Below, in pieces: positions 23,901-39,500 of a DNA stretch of 64,000 nt. Positions within the stretch are counted from its first letter, which is position 1. Each line of letters starts with the position of its first letter. The position numbers and the translations under genes are program-made. The notes beneath the pieces are model-generated. The model worked only from the letters and a program-made list of their open reading frames with translations. It did not search any database and was not told the origin of the DNA. The stretch comes from Trichobilharzia szidati (Eukaryota > Platyhelminthes > Trematoda > Strigeidida > Schistosomatidae), in the NCBI GenBank assembly GCA_944472155.2, contig OX235279.1:119776110-119840109 (forward strand), written 5' to 3'.

Positions 23901-26900
23901 TGTATTCTCTTAAAATACTCTCATGTGATTATACGCTAATAAAATGCAGGCAGCAATTTTTATTCAATCTTTTCACATGACCTGAAATGTTTCACGAAAA
24001 ATGAAAGGATGAATGCTAATGTTTGTCTTTTATCACCAGGTTGATGAATACAGAAATTTCACCTAAGGGATTTGAAAAACCCTTTTTCTTAATTATCAGA
24101 AAGAAATTAGTTATTTATCAATTTATTTCAGTAACAATTGCATATCGAAATGTGGCTGCTCTGCTGGACTGTGAATTATAAGTACAAGGAAAGAACCATT
24201 TGGAAAATTCTGGATGCCTAGGTGGCCCACACTGAACATTCCATAAGATTTAAAAGAACAACTGCAACCCAGTGTTGTTCTCTGTTCATTTTACATTATG
24301 TAAATATTTGCGGCAATCTTTTTCATCACATAGTATGAGATTTAATCATTGTAACATCTGCTTACATCCCCATATTATTCAGCTATTAGTATTTATTTGA
24401 GACTTTGACCTGTCCGTTCTATTTCGATATATCTAAATAATTGTTTTCACTATTTTTGATCACAAAGATGAAATGCGAGAAGAGAAAAGGTAGTCAAATC
24501 CATAACAAACAGATATCAGATGAAGAATAGATGTATCAAGTGGATAATCACAACTACTTAAAACTGACTTCAAGAAATTTATTCTGAAGTTTTATTACCG
24601 GGTGTAGTAGGATGCACAAAATTCAAAATGAATGGCAGGACTTTTTGATGTGCTTGTGTTCCCTGAGCTGGATAGTTAATTTGCGAAGCTTTCATTGCCC
24701 TACTAGGCAACATCTTCAGCGCATACTTCAATTTGAAGTCAAACTGTGAATTGACGAACTCTAATCTGAGGATCCGAAAATGAATAAGACTGTGCACCAA
24801 CCACCTCAGCGAGGATTTCGATTACCAGAAGGTAAAATTGCCATTTCTTGAGAAAAAACGGACTATATTTTTCTCAGTAAAAACATTATGAAAAACAACA
24901 ATAATATGCTTACTCGTAGAACAGCTGACGTTTCAAGCATTTCTGCTAAGAATGTAGATACTCCACGAGACTGATAATCAGCAGCACCAACACGAGCCAT
25001 GATAGCATCCACTGGCATAAGTTCTGCATATGAACAGGGGACAAAGCTTCCTATTTGAGCCATAGCGACAATAACACCGACCTGAAATTAATTCAAGCAA
25101 CAGACAAATATTATTTGGTGAATAGTACTCGAGTCTCTCTTATTACAAAGCTAATTACACATATAACTCATGAAGAGGGGATGAGTGTGGAATATAAGTG
25201 GAAATTATTTTGAAGTTTATTTTTAACAAGAATAATGAGCCTCTACAGATGAATACACTGAACTTTCGATATTCATCATTACTTAAGACAAAAAACCTCC
25301 ATACTACATACAGATCTCCAAGATATTAAAATATCACATTTAGAAAATCAATTAGAAATTCACGGCACGTCTAATGTACTATATATCTTTCTAACATAGA
25401 ATCAAAAATCGCTAATAAAACAAGTACGAATATGAAACTGTTTTTAGTAGAATTATAGTCAATTTATGTAAATTGCAAAAAAGTTGGGAATATGTTTTAA
25501 CTTCGATTGACTTACACTATGTATATAAGTTGATTTACCACCCATATTCGGACCAGTGATGACAAGGAATATCTGTTTTTCTAAACATTATGAAGAGAAA
25601 ATGAAGTAAAACAGAAATAAAATCAAATGAGTTATTTATAATGATGAAAAAGGGATGACATACCATTGCTTTATTTAATATGACAGGACATGAAACACAG
25701 TAAAATATAAGAAATACTAATGTACCTCGTTCAAGATGGACATCATTTGGAATAACACAGACTCTGTCTTGCATTTCTAAGCAAGGGTGTCGAGCTTCTT
25801 TGAGTATTATACGACCACTTTCTTGGGGAAGGATTGTTGGACGGACATACGGCATACCAGATGACGAGATAGCAGCAATAGCAAGGCTGACAATGACATC
25901 CAAAAGAGCAGTATCAGCATTCAACCTGTTTATAGGGTCCATATAACCAGCTGTAAAGTAAGCAAGATGAAAACGCACAAGTTGTAATCGATACGGCTTT
26001 TATAAAATCCTTTTTACTAAGTAGTACATAAAGTAGAGAAAAGTACTTATACGTAACATAAACATACTGTCAGACACATGTTGGGTCAAAATATGAATTA
26101 ACAAGGTAATTAGCGAAAAAATGTGGGAACAAGCAGTTGTTTAATGTTGTGTACAAAGTGAGTTACTTCTATTGAATCCAAAGTGATCTTTCGCACTGTT
26201 GGCATTTCAGAGAAAAACAGACGGCAACCAGGTCACTTCCAAGAACGCGAATGTGTTTTTAATAATAAAATTAGTAGGATACATTTAAAAATATTTAATG
26301 CCGATAACTGTAGAGAGCATAATGTAGGGACAGATAAAACAAATATTAGTAAATAATTTCTTAATCGAATAGGAAGACAATCAAATCAAAATTAGGCTAA
26401 TTGTAGATCTGTTCCAATTAATGGTGTAACCAAAAGAATATTTACCTGCTACGCGAACAACTTCATCAACGATGGACTGTTGCGCATCGGTGTACTCTCG
26501 TTTGACTTCTGAATAGGCTTCGTTTAAAGTAGTCATTTTTTCATTACGAAAACGTACGCCGCCTTTTTGAGTATCCAAAATTTCAAATGATTTAACATCC
26601 CGCAAGCACTTTTCATCCTTTGAAAATAGTTTTCAAAAAACGTTGGTGTGAAAAATATGATTACAGGAAAGCAAATACATTAATGCTCTTAAACTATATA
26701 TGAGAATGTATATATAACTTACATCAGTATCACTGCACAGATAGTCTTTGAAACTGATAGCACCTGCTAGATTAAACGTAATTCATCAGATATATTATAT
26801 AATAGACTTATCAATTTGTACATTAAGTCAAGCAGTGTATCAAGACAGTGCAAGACATTACGAAGCGTGAATTCTTTTAAATCCTTTTGAACAGAACGAA

Positions 26901-27011
26901 AAGTTGGAAATATTTATTTCCAGATACGAATTAAAAACAAGCAACAAAGGTTAGTAAAACAGGATTTGAGGAATTCATCAAATTTCGGTAGAGCTCTTTG
27001 GCTGAATACTC

Positions 27012-27058
<47 letters not shown>

Positions 27059-27464
27059 CCCGGTCTCTGTGTACAAAAGAAAATGATAGTCACTTCGAAT
27101 CTACTATAGTAATACGTCTTAATTATTGACTGTTATTATTAATAATATTTTTATTCTACCCCTTATTATTATTATTCCTGCTTCATTAAAAATTATCCTT
27201 CACAAGTACCATTATCTTAACTCGTTTTAACATTATTTTTATTATTACCATCATCATTATCATCAATATTATTCAATTCGCCATTCTCGATATATTCAAG
27301 TTCTTTCTCTGATAACTAATTGTGTATTTAAGTGATGTGACTGCATAATAATGTCTTATCTATCTGAATATGACCTGGAAAACATTCACACCTTTCGACT
27401 TACATGATTGATTCAATGCAGTTCACTTACTTATCAGTCTTATATCTCCCAATGTAATTCTAAT

Positions 27465-27502
<38 letters not shown>

Positions 27503-30500
27503 GAGTATTCAGCCGAAGAGCTCTACCGACATTTACCGAATTCATTGAACACTACTTTATTCACCTTTGTTGTTAGAATGCAGAGCTGATTTGAAAAATA
27601 CCTCTTGCAAAGAGTAATCCTTTTTCAAGTGGATCGTAAGTTCAGCATCTAACCTCAAACAGTTTTAGAGTCAGAGAAGATCACAAGGTAGAGCATGTTA
27701 ACCACTTCATTTATTTGGGATGTCACATCAGCCCCAGTGGGTTGATCGCTGACGAAATCTCTGCATGGATACACAAGGCTTGTTTGGAATATGCCAACTT
27801 ACTCCATATCTGGCTTAGTAAACGTGATATCCAGCTGTCGACCAAAGGGCGTGTGTACTGCTCAGTATTTCGCTATGTCCTCCTTTATGGCCATGAGTGA
27901 GACTAGTTGTCTTTGATCATAGATGTCTGCTTTCTATTTCCCGTGTGAAGTGGTATAATAAGGTGAGCAATATTGAGGTCAGGCATCGGTCGAGTGCTAG
28001 ATAAGGATGGGAAATCAATAGACGAGGCTGTGGAGTTACATCGACTGAGATGGTTAGGACATGTGTTACGCATACCTAGCCATCGCCTTTCTCGACCGAC
28101 GGGTGATGTTAGCTGACATAGGGTGGACAGGCTGGAAAAGAGTTCGTGGTATCACACCAAAACATGGCTTCTTCAGTCAATGAAATCCATAACAGTCAGT
28201 TTAAGCCAGCCAGCTACGTAGGGAGGTGTAGACCTCCTGACTGGTTGGGTTCCTGGGGATGGTAAAAACCAATGGCTGGGGACAATGGGTGATATGGCTG
28301 AAAATCATTCTCGATGATGGCGCAGATACATTCACTGTTTTGATTTATAATATCCAATAAAACTCTATTGTTCTTCCATATTGCTATTCTTTTTCCTTTA
28401 ACACTTCTGTTTATTGTCTCTCTCTCTCTTTACTCTCTTCTCTGCTTTGTGTGTTACATGCAGAGTGGCAACTCGAACTGTGCAAAGTTCTGTTTTCAAA
28501 CCAGTCAATCAGTCAATGTGAAAAATTACAACTACGTAAGATATGTACAGGATTCACAGAAATACAAAGGCTTCTGGAACCTTTATACTTAGCTAAGCTT
28601 CGAAGTGGCACCGATACCAGTTAGTGCAGACTAGTGTACCATGTACATATCCCCTCCACCAGCAAATGTATCGACACAAATGGTTTTAGTGATATAAGTA
28701 ACCCCATGGTTAGTTCTTCATGCTGTTGGTATACCTTTGCTTCAAATAAGCAGTAATTTGTTAGGTAGAATTCTATTCCCACCACTGTCTCTTCCACAAA
28801 TAATCTGGTCAGTTATATAGACTGAGTAAAACTCACTTTGGGAGAAGAACCATCTATTTAACACTGCAAAATATAAAGAAATTAAGGATGGTGGCTTGAA
28901 AATGATGATATGAGGACAAAAAATTCGTTGATTACTACTCAGCTCACCCATTTGCAGTAGAATGAAGCAAACAAAAATTCTTACAAAGTGAATATGTAAA
29001 CTAACTACAAGCCCAGACGAACAATAAAATCAGAAAAATTTCTTTCAAAGTTCCGGTAAAAACCGCTCTCCGAAAGAAAATTACAAAAAGGGAAACTGGT
29101 GAAATGATTGTAGAACTATCCAGCAAGAATGGTGCATCAAAAGTATTTCCAAGAAATCTCAAAAGGTTCGTCTTCAAACTACGTTTAAACCAATGACTAA
29201 CACCAGAAAAAAATTAAAGTAATTAAAAGATGAAATGAAAAATTGGAGGAAATAACATAGTATATGAACAAGGACACTAAAAATTCGTGTGCTCACAGTC
29301 AATAATTTTCCGCAAAATATTACCACAATGAAAATTAAGTTATGACTTATTGCTTTCAGAAACTCAATTAGAGGTCAACTAATAACTGATCAAAAAGGAT
29401 TGCAGATGATCAACTGACGAACTATGCAAGCGTATCACACAGCCCCATTAAGTGAACTTAAATACCGTAAATTTAACTTCTTATAAAACACTTTGAATGA
29501 CTGATTTAAGAAATGAACAATCTGGGAGATTTATATCAGTTAAGCAGTGGATTATAGTGTACGCATTTAAAAATAATGACCACTCACCTTAAGTGTAACA
29601 CGCATAAAATATCCGTGTTGATCATTGGTCTCTAATTTGATAGACTTGTTTTGCTCCAAGTTGAGTTTCCTTGCACACTACAAAATATTTCAGTGAAAAA
29701 TTTATTAATAGAAAACAAAGCGAATAACCGTTGAAAAACATTCTCATTCTACCTTTTGTTTTCTATATACACACAAACTATTAGCCGTGAAAGCACCACA
29801 CAAACTTAACAGATAATTAAAAGTTCCACTCTCATAAAGACAAATATTAAATTGTTACAACACCAGTGGCATGATATACGATTGGTGTCTGGAAGGAGTG
29901 TGAGAAAATTTCAAGACCTTGTACAGAATTTAAAGTGAATCAGTATTCTGACTGACCAGCTGAGTACAATATTTAAGACAACTGAAAGTAAGCAAAACTA
30001 ATTAATCACACTAAAAGGGTGTAGATACAAAAGCATACAGTTTGATAAGAGACACAAAGAAGTCGTCCGTAAAAGATCAATGAATGTCAGTCAAGGTTGA
30101 GCTATACACATATATACAGAAATTTAACGAAGGCAAATAAGGAATGAAAGTATCCGGCAAGTTGGTAAGTTATTCAAAAGACACGATGATTAGTGAACTA
30201 GTATTTGGATTCCTTTATTCTAATGCTAACGAATAACTTAGCAACATGTCTGTCAAAATAAACAATAAACAAATAAATAATTATTTCTGAATGTATATTA
30301 TTTGTAAACTGTTCTATAAGTGGAAAAAACGAGTGTCCCGGGACTAGTTCGCAAAGTTAAATTTTTCATCCAATCCACCTGCAGGGAACTTGTATAACAC
30401 GGTAACTTGTTGTAAACATAATTCGTAATTCGATATAATATATATATATATATATTCGCTATGGAAGAAAAGAGAATCAACACAATTAATTGTACATTGT

Positions 30501-33500
30501 TTTAAAATAGCGAATCCAAGACAATTAACTTTTTCGTCAAGTGTTCAATGACTGAATAACTTAAAACAATGATACTGAAGAACTACGGTAATAATATTTC
30601 AGTAAAATGCAAGAATGAATACCTAACAAAATTATACATGAAAAGTTAGAGGTCATCAATACTCTGAAATAAAAAAGTAGCACTAGAGTAAATAAATAAC
30701 TTGACTCGACTGATAGTATCGAGTTATATTGGTTACTAAAGAGAAAATGAATCCCGATACGCACTGATATTACTCGGCCTTTGTCAATATCCAATAAACA
30801 GGATATCGGAAAATATGTAGTAATGTGAAGTACTGCCGTAGAACACAGACGGATTAACACAAAACGTTGAAGTGAATCACTTTGAAATACTACACCAAAG
30901 AAAAGCAAACAAAAATACAGTGATATCCAATAGACAGGGAAGAGGAAGACTTAAGTGAAAGCCAGTGAAGGCCTTTGAAATTTGGGAGTTATGAATATGT
31001 AAGTCTGATACATTGGAAACTAGTTATCACTGTATTGACAAGTCTTTTCTATTACATGCTGTTCAAGACAACAATTAAAGAGTTAATGATAGGACAGAGA
31101 ACTGAAATCACACTTCCTTTAGTGATTTTCCTAGTGAATCAGAAAGATTAATTAAGCAATAGATACATTGGAAAGTTAAAGCCTCAGCACTCCTGATATC
31201 AAATTCGAAACTCATACTGACTTTCTTTACATGTAACAAACTTACTGAAATAAGCGTGAAATGAAAAGTATGAGACAAATTCACAGTTTGAGTAATGAAT
31301 AAATCAGTTACAAAAGCACCATATGCTAGGTGGCCCGGAAGTACTGAAAACTTCAATTTCACGAAAAAGTGGTTCTACTGTAACTTATTATTCAAACCAT
31401 CACCAATTTTCCTCGCAATAAGAAGACAACAGCTGATAAACTTATAATCTGTATAAATAAATCAGTCTCTAAATCTCTACACTACTCCTTGTTAGCACGC
31501 TTTCTTTATAAAACTAATGAAAATAGTCAGTCCAATAACAACATAATGTTGTCAAACGTATTTCAAATAGCACAAAAGATAAATTGTACTGTGCTACCGA
31601 CATAACACCGGATAACAGCTATTCGTCTAATACACGCAAAACATGATTTGTACTTACTCGTGCGAATTCTTCTTTAATTTGCTCTTCTAAATTATTTAGT
31701 TTATCCCTCAGTTCTAAAAAGAAAAAGGCGAATATCGTGAGGGGGCAAAACAAAATATATATATAAATTGAAGCATGATTTTATCATTAAAAATCAATCA
31801 TTTATCTTATTCTTTCTCTTCTTAGATAACAAAGTACTTGTTTGTTCACTTAATTGTTGTTACTCATTTCAATTTATGAAACTGACTAATTTGTGCATAA
31901 AACTGGGACAGAAACAGGGAAAAATGATTTTTGACTTCTGCTGCTTCGCTATGTGGCGTCACTTGCATTCAATGGTATGATTTAGTATGTGATGAGACAT
32001 GCCGAGAATGATGTTGGATGACGATAGTGTAATGTCAATAAAACATGAGCAATTGATTATCTACAGAATAGCCACCCCGCAATACATACGCATCATAACT
32101 TAAGTGTTCTCAAGGACCCCAATTAGGATGGGAGAGATGAAAGAGTGATTTAAATCAAAGCCTGAAAAAAACCAAAAAGCTAAAATGCTTCACTCTCTAG
32201 CGATTTTCACATACAAATCACCCAAAAACTTATTTAAACGCACCCCGAAGACCATCATCGAAATCCGCACGAATAATAAACTCATTTCTTTGACTAACAT
32301 AGTCCAGATCAATTGTGGATTCCACCATTTCTTTAAACTGTGAAAAATCAGCAACTGATTCCTGTGATAAAAAAATTTATCCATCAAGTAAAAAACTGAG
32401 CATTAGAGCATATATCAGTCAGCACACTGTTATGTACCATATACAATAATGATGAAAAATTCAAGTAAAGCAGAATAAATAGGAAAAGAGTTATAGTCGG
32501 TTACTGGTTGCTGATTAGGCCGACTGCCCATAAGCCTTAGATATCAACTTCGGATGCGCGAGTCGTCATTTCTCATTCGGGTCCCACTTGAAGGCCTGCG
32601 TGTGATGATGATGATGTCATTCAACGGTCTTCTCAGAGTATATTCACTCCATTTTAATTTTTTTTTCCTGCATATTTAGTGAGCAGCAGGTTCTTGGTTG
32701 GTTCGTTTTCAGTTTCTTGTTGTTGTTCCCATCTGGTATTCAGTATTGAACCAGCGAAGCCAGCTGTTGATAAAAATCTGCAGCCTGTTGGAAGTGCTTT
32801 TTATGATCCACCCACCACGTCTCTGAAAGATACAGAATCACTGAATTGGAACTAGTGTTGAAAATTTAGATATTGTTCCTTATACAGAGTGTAGTATATT
32901 TAGTACCGATTTCAGAGTAATGAAGACATATCTTGCTTTCCTGATTCTGGTTAACTCTGACATCCTCATCCATGCCACATTGTAGTTGAAACGATGCTAC
33001 ACCTGTCCAGGTAAATGAAAGGGGTGAACTTCTTTATATTTTGCCCATTAATGGTAATTAGTGCTTGTTGTTGCTGGTGATAATCACAATACACAGAGAC
33101 AGTAGATTTTATTATATGTTCATATAGACACAGAAGTTAGCTTGCCAAACACTACTGGGTTCCGTTATTCCGCTTTCAATCTCGTCACTTCCTTTTACGA
33201 CCTCTATGACTGCTATAATAATAATAATTATTATTATTATTACTATACTTCATATTGTCCAACTTCTTTTGATATCAAACTCCGTTAATTGCTCCATAGT
33301 TCGTTTGATAACCAGTTTTCACAAAGTAGTCATGAATGTGGGAATAAGCATAAAATTACATAAGTTTAACAGTCAGTATAATTAAGTGAAGGTTATTAAA
33401 GCCTTACATAATTTGGAAGCTGACAAAAAGTGAATACATCTGCGCCGACGTGAAGATTTTGAGTCATAAACGCCTCTGTATATTACTGAAATGACTGAGT

Positions 33501-36500
33501 GCTTGAGAAATTAGGCATTTATGTATATTCTCTTTAGGCAGTAATGCGAAGAAATACATTTTCTGTAGTAGCAGTGTTTAATGACTTAGGTGAATTATTT
33601 TGCAAAAAGGTCAAATAGTGTCTTTGTTTACAGTATAGAGCTTTATTACTAATGCTATACATACAAGAAGGTATAAAAGCGAAAGAGAATTTTGGAGATT
33701 TCAAACAGACATATGCGCTTTTTTCGTCTCATGAAATGACCACAACAATTCTTTGACCCTTGCAAAAACAACTACCTAGTTAGTTTCTTTTGCTATTAAA
33801 ACTGAAAATGCGTCATTCACTAAAAAAAAAACAAGGCAACTACATTGTGTTGCACTGGTTATAAGGTGATAGTGAAATAATTCTGAATTCACTAATTAAT
33901 CAATGAATCCTTTTAAGCCAATTACCGAACAGCATGAAAACCGGGTTTGAAGCAGTTTTGCAAGGTATCATATATATGTAGAGTGAGTGCTTCACTCCTA
34001 AGACAATATCGCTCAGCTACCCGCGAACAAAGATATGCACAAGATTAAGAAAATAGAAGGTATTCAGCTTACTTGCAAGGGTGCAATAAGACATTCTTCA
34101 ACAACTGATTGTTTCGAGCCAGTATACTGCCTCATTAAGGCAATAGCATGTGGTAAGCGAATAACAGCCTGATAAATTCGATACACATCCTATGAATGAT
34201 AAAATGCAACACGTATATACACAAAATGGAAAATTATCGACTTCATTAGAAAAAGGACCAATTTTTGTGCTTGATAAACGCAGTTTTGCGTTATTAGAGC
34301 AACTATAAATCAATTATATGCTTAGGCAATATTCCATGATTACAAAAGCTATAAAGAAAAGCAAAAAGATTATAACTACACCAAACCACTTGGTAGTTCT
34401 ATGAAAATGAATGTGTCAGCTGCAAAAATTCAAATTTACATTTTAATTAGGATTTAGCAGAGCATAACAATGACTTCTTAAAAAAGATCTTCACACTCTC
34501 CTCAAGCTAACAGATCAATGAAGTTTAACATAGAAATTGAATACACAAACAGCAAATGTAGTCCAACATTCATAACAACACTATTAGGAAACTCAAATTT
34601 CAGAGAAAACATACTAGTTGAAAGCTTAAAAATCTAGAAATAAATGCCTTTAGACATAGTAATTGGTTGAAAACAAAGAACTATTAGCGTTGATATACTA
34701 GTCAAAGTATATATATCACCTTGTTGGCGGCCAGCTTAACACTTGGGCTACCGAAAACTTCCATCTTTCTATTGCATATATTTTCTCTCGTTCGGTTTGT
34801 TGTAATCGACTAAGATATGACCTTTATTGCTATTATCTACTCTAGTGTGTATTTCAAATGTTTACAAGCTTCTGATTTGCAAGTTCCTACTAAACTTGAG
34901 GAATGGCTTTATCGTGGGTAGCTACATATCCCAATACATGAGATAACTGTTATCCAGTTATGTCCTTGGGTCTCAAAATGTACTGTTGAACATCTTACAA
35001 ATGGCTTTCAACCTGATATCGTGGATTTATTGAAGAAGATAAAGCAGATATTTCATAATGGAATGGTTTGTGCTTCAGCACAGAGACCATTGTGTCACAG
35101 GATATACTGTCAATTAATATTTTACTTGAAGATATTGTACGAAGGGAAAATATCATGCAATAAACTCCTCTGAAAATTCTGTACATTTAAGGCATACTGT
35201 CCAGAATAACCATTTTACTATTATTATTAAACAAAACGAATAATCATTAGTATGGAGTGAATGACAAATAACGGTTGAACTTAGCACAGAAAAAGTGCAT
35301 CAGTTTAAAATGCCATACTTTGAAAAGGCACAGAGAAAAAAGGAAATAGAAAAGTAATGAATAAAAACAAGCAAATCATTCAAGAAAGAAAAGGTATTGA
35401 TTAAACTAAATGCGGACTTGATAATTTCTTGTAAACAAAATTTTAGATCATAAAAACAATCAGAAACACATGAACACCTGTTAATTAGAAAAAGTAATCA
35501 TGAAGACGATTTTAATGTTATTTATTTTTTTAACTAGACCTAGTAGGTGAATTTGTTACCAAAATACACTACGGTACAGGCGTAGGATAAATCATAAATA
35601 AAAGTAGAAAAAAAATGAAATTTATTTAAGAGACATCCGAAAATGTAATGCTTATAACACACCGCTTCAGTAGGGGTAGACAAAGTTTATTTACACACCA
35701 CCAGTAATCTTATTTACTAGCTATAGACGATAAACACAATTACCCTGAAATTATTAAATATTGTCCCCGCAGAGTAACAGACTATGAAAGCTAAGGCCTG
35801 TTAAAAATCAACATTTAAATAACAATAATAATATAACTGATCAAAAGCTGACCTGCAGACCAGAAGCTCTCTTTTTTTGTAAACGTCTGCTCAGACGTTG
35901 CAAGTCAGGTATGCGACGTAGGAAATCTTCGTGTAATCCTCGGCGTATAGAAGTTTCTTCAACAAATGATTCGACTAAGTCTAACCGCTCCTCTAAAAAA
36001 CGGAATATACTTGGGTAGAAGTTACAAATGAAATTTTTTATTTTCTATGTGAAAACTGACTATCCATAAATACTAGGACATAAGATACACACAATACGAA
36101 AGGTCCGGGAATAGTTTTCTGTTTCCTGGAATGGGACTAGGAAAATTAACTACTAGAAAAAGTACCATTTTAGTTGGGATCAGGTAGATCTCAGCGAATC
36201 AATCTTGTGCGATATGAGGTCATATGATGAAATTGAACACAAAATAGATACAGTAAAAATAAACGAAAAAACACCCATTAACACATTAACTTAATATAAA
36301 CCAATTAGTTTGGAAAACAGCACAACTCTTTGCATTTAGTAGCTAAATAAAATTTAAATTTATCATCATAATACTGATAACAATTACTCGTTCAAAGAAA
36401 GGGCATACCAATTTTGGATTTATCTACTAGCGGCTGTCGAAGCCACTGAGCTAAAAGACGTTGACCTTGACTTGTTCGACAATTGTTCAGCGTCCCATAG

Positions 36501-39500
36501 ACACTGTGAAACTTGTTCTCTAAAATGTTTAGATTATAAACAGATATTCAGCAAAGGTGAAAGAAAAAATATCATGACTCAAACAAAACTTTATGATGAA
36601 TTCAGTGATGGAATTAAGATGACAACATTCCTGTATTCCATTATGGGGAAAATTTATTTTTATAAGTGTTATACAGTAATATTTACTGATGACGTTTCGA
36701 GCACAATTTATTGCTCATAATCATATCAATTAACACAACATAATTCCATTATTTTTCATCACTTGATTTGATTGGTACTAGTATTTTCCATATTTCCGGC
36801 ATGAGTGATGAGTCATTTCTATTGAACGTGTTGGGTGTAGACTCGATGAACAAGGATTCAGTAATCAACCTCTCTCTCTCCACCTACCTAGATTACTTTT
36901 TAGAATTTTAACCCTCTCCCACCCTATTGTGTGGTTGTGTGCTAATGCATGCATTGCAATTGCTGACCTTTTTTCTAAATTACTTATCTTCTCGGGGTCA
37001 ACCATTCTTACCTTAGCTAAATTCTTATGTTCTGACAATCTGACCTACTAGTTTGACCTATGTAGTTGACCTCACAGTCATTGCAGGGTATTTTGTAAAT
37101 TATATTATTTTGTCTAATTGGGTCAACTGGGTCCTTTAGCCTACAGAGCTTGTCCCTGAGTGAGTTTGTAGGTTTAAATACCACTCTAATCCCTGCTTTA
37201 TTAAGAATCTTACGTAGGGCCTCCTCCTTACATGGCATAACTGTAGATGCCTTATATTCTCTCTTAATGTTATCACTATCATAATTAGTTCCACCATTAT
37301 TTTTATTTTGCTTTTGACCTCTTTTGATCTTCCTAATGGATTCCACCAACGCTTCTTCTACCTGTTTTATTTCATCATTTTGTTGTACTACTTAGTGCTA
37401 CTACTCGGTTCGTTGGACACTTAACTAGGCCTGCCTTAACAGTTTGCGGACGAGACGAGTTAAAGTCTACATATCTATTACCAGAATGCGTTGGCTTTTT
37501 ATAAACGCTAGTGTGCAGTTTACCTTCTTCTGTTCGTTTTATTTTACAATCCAACATAGCTAATTCTCTTTGTTCATTTTCCGATTCAAATATGAATTAT
37601 ATTCCCCTTACTAATGAATTTATGTGTCAAGAAGCTAGAGATATGTTTTGTTTTTAACACTGTGAAAGTGTCATCCACATATCTCCACCATATTTTTGGT
37701 GTAGGATTAAATGTGTTAAGAGCAATATTTTTCCAACTGTCCATAAAGATGTCTGCTATGATAGGAGATATTGGTGATCCCATTTCCACACCTGTTTTTC
37801 TACATATTTTGCCCTGGAATTAAAACATAGTAGATGTGAGGCATAACCGAATTCCTAAAATAATTTTCCCAATGGGCAGCAACCTGAATCCTGACCATCA
37901 AACACATGATTTATGACCGAACAGTATATTGAACAAAATAAACGTTATATATTTGCATTTGCTTACTTTAACTGAGAACAAAATGTTAGGGAAAAAGGGG
38001 GTATATCATTCCACGAACAGAGTACAAGTGCATGTGAGAATGGATAATTTACGGTACATATTTAAAGTATTTTAGATAACATGGTTGACTTCATAATTAA
38101 CTTGGTAAAAATATGATGTTTACTGTCGAAATCAGTAGGGGTGAATTTCAAAGTATACACTACACCACATGAGTCTGAAATCTGATATGGATTTTAAATA
38201 ATAATTTCTGTTCTAATTATAAAGTTAAGAAAAGTCTGTTCTCTCAAGGTATTATCAAGTGGAAGCGTAATTTGATTTGTATCATGAATGAATAATTCAG
38301 TTATGCCTATAATGCATGCGGATAACAATCAATAGGACGTAACATGCATTAAATAAAACTCACTATCGTCTGGTCCAGGCAATAAGTGCAAAGCTCTACT
38401 TGCAGCACTATCCAGGCGTACATAGTTTTCAAGACTGAATTTCTCTAAAACGAACGCATTAACGTTCATATCATCAGCTTTTAACTAGAAGAAATAAGGA
38501 AACAGATCAATCACTGAGTACCAAATATGAAAGTAGTGAAATTATTGTGAAATATCAAGATGAAAAATCACGTTTATTAAAGAAAAATATTTGATCAACT
38601 GAAAAGAAAGGAAGGACATAATTCGATTAACTATTAGCTGATTATACATACCTGATACAAACAGTGGAGAGCAAATTCAGTAGAATTGTATTCTCTGTGG
38701 AACACACTTTAAAGTGTGCTCGAACAATGATGCATAGAGTACTTAAATCGACAAAAAAAACTAGATGAAAAAATTCAAAAACCCTACGTTGAGTTCATTC
38801 ATTTTCAAACACGTACTTCTGCCTGCATATTAAGCGGTTGTATAACAGGACATAGTTGTCTACACAGATGCATGTTTATTTGTTCTATTGTGACGTCACT
38901 AAAAGTAATAGCCTTCTTTCTTACTAAAAGTAGATATTGTACGAATATAAAAATATGCAAATAATTACTGAAAACAGACTAAATTTTAGTCTTTCCATCA
39001 TACTTTTGGCCTACCAAGAAACAACTATATTATAGTGAAGATTTCACAGTGTATCAACAATTTACTCAAAGACATTTAAAATGATACTGGAAACCTCTCC
39101 AAAGACTAAGTGACAATTTATAATGGAGGAAATATCTAAAACCTATCAAATAATAAACACACTTCTTATGCATCAAATAAAACATCCCCTGGATTTACAG
39201 TTGGTCACTCATTTCTTAAGTGTGAAGTTGATTCCGACTACGGTTCCTCTCATTAAACGATACCCAGGTATTTCAGGAATCATCAAGGTGTTAAGTCCTT
39301 CGGTACCTTATTTGTCATTTTACCATAGTCTTCTAAAGCCCTATTTGTAAGAAGGTGTTCCTTAAGTTTCATGCATGAATGGTAACAAAGTCTTCATTCA
39401 AATTCCGATTTGTGATGCAGATTGTTGCACTCACTCTTTGCTTTAAAGCTCTTGTTTTTGAAACTCTTCACTGTTTACTTTAGGGGTTGTCTGACAAACC

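Noticed and set aside
30561..30908. A 115-aa minus-strand exon in MSH2 intron 13
   Set aside because: Hydrophobic low-complexity translation of AT-rich intron, no similarity, and MSH2 phases close without it.
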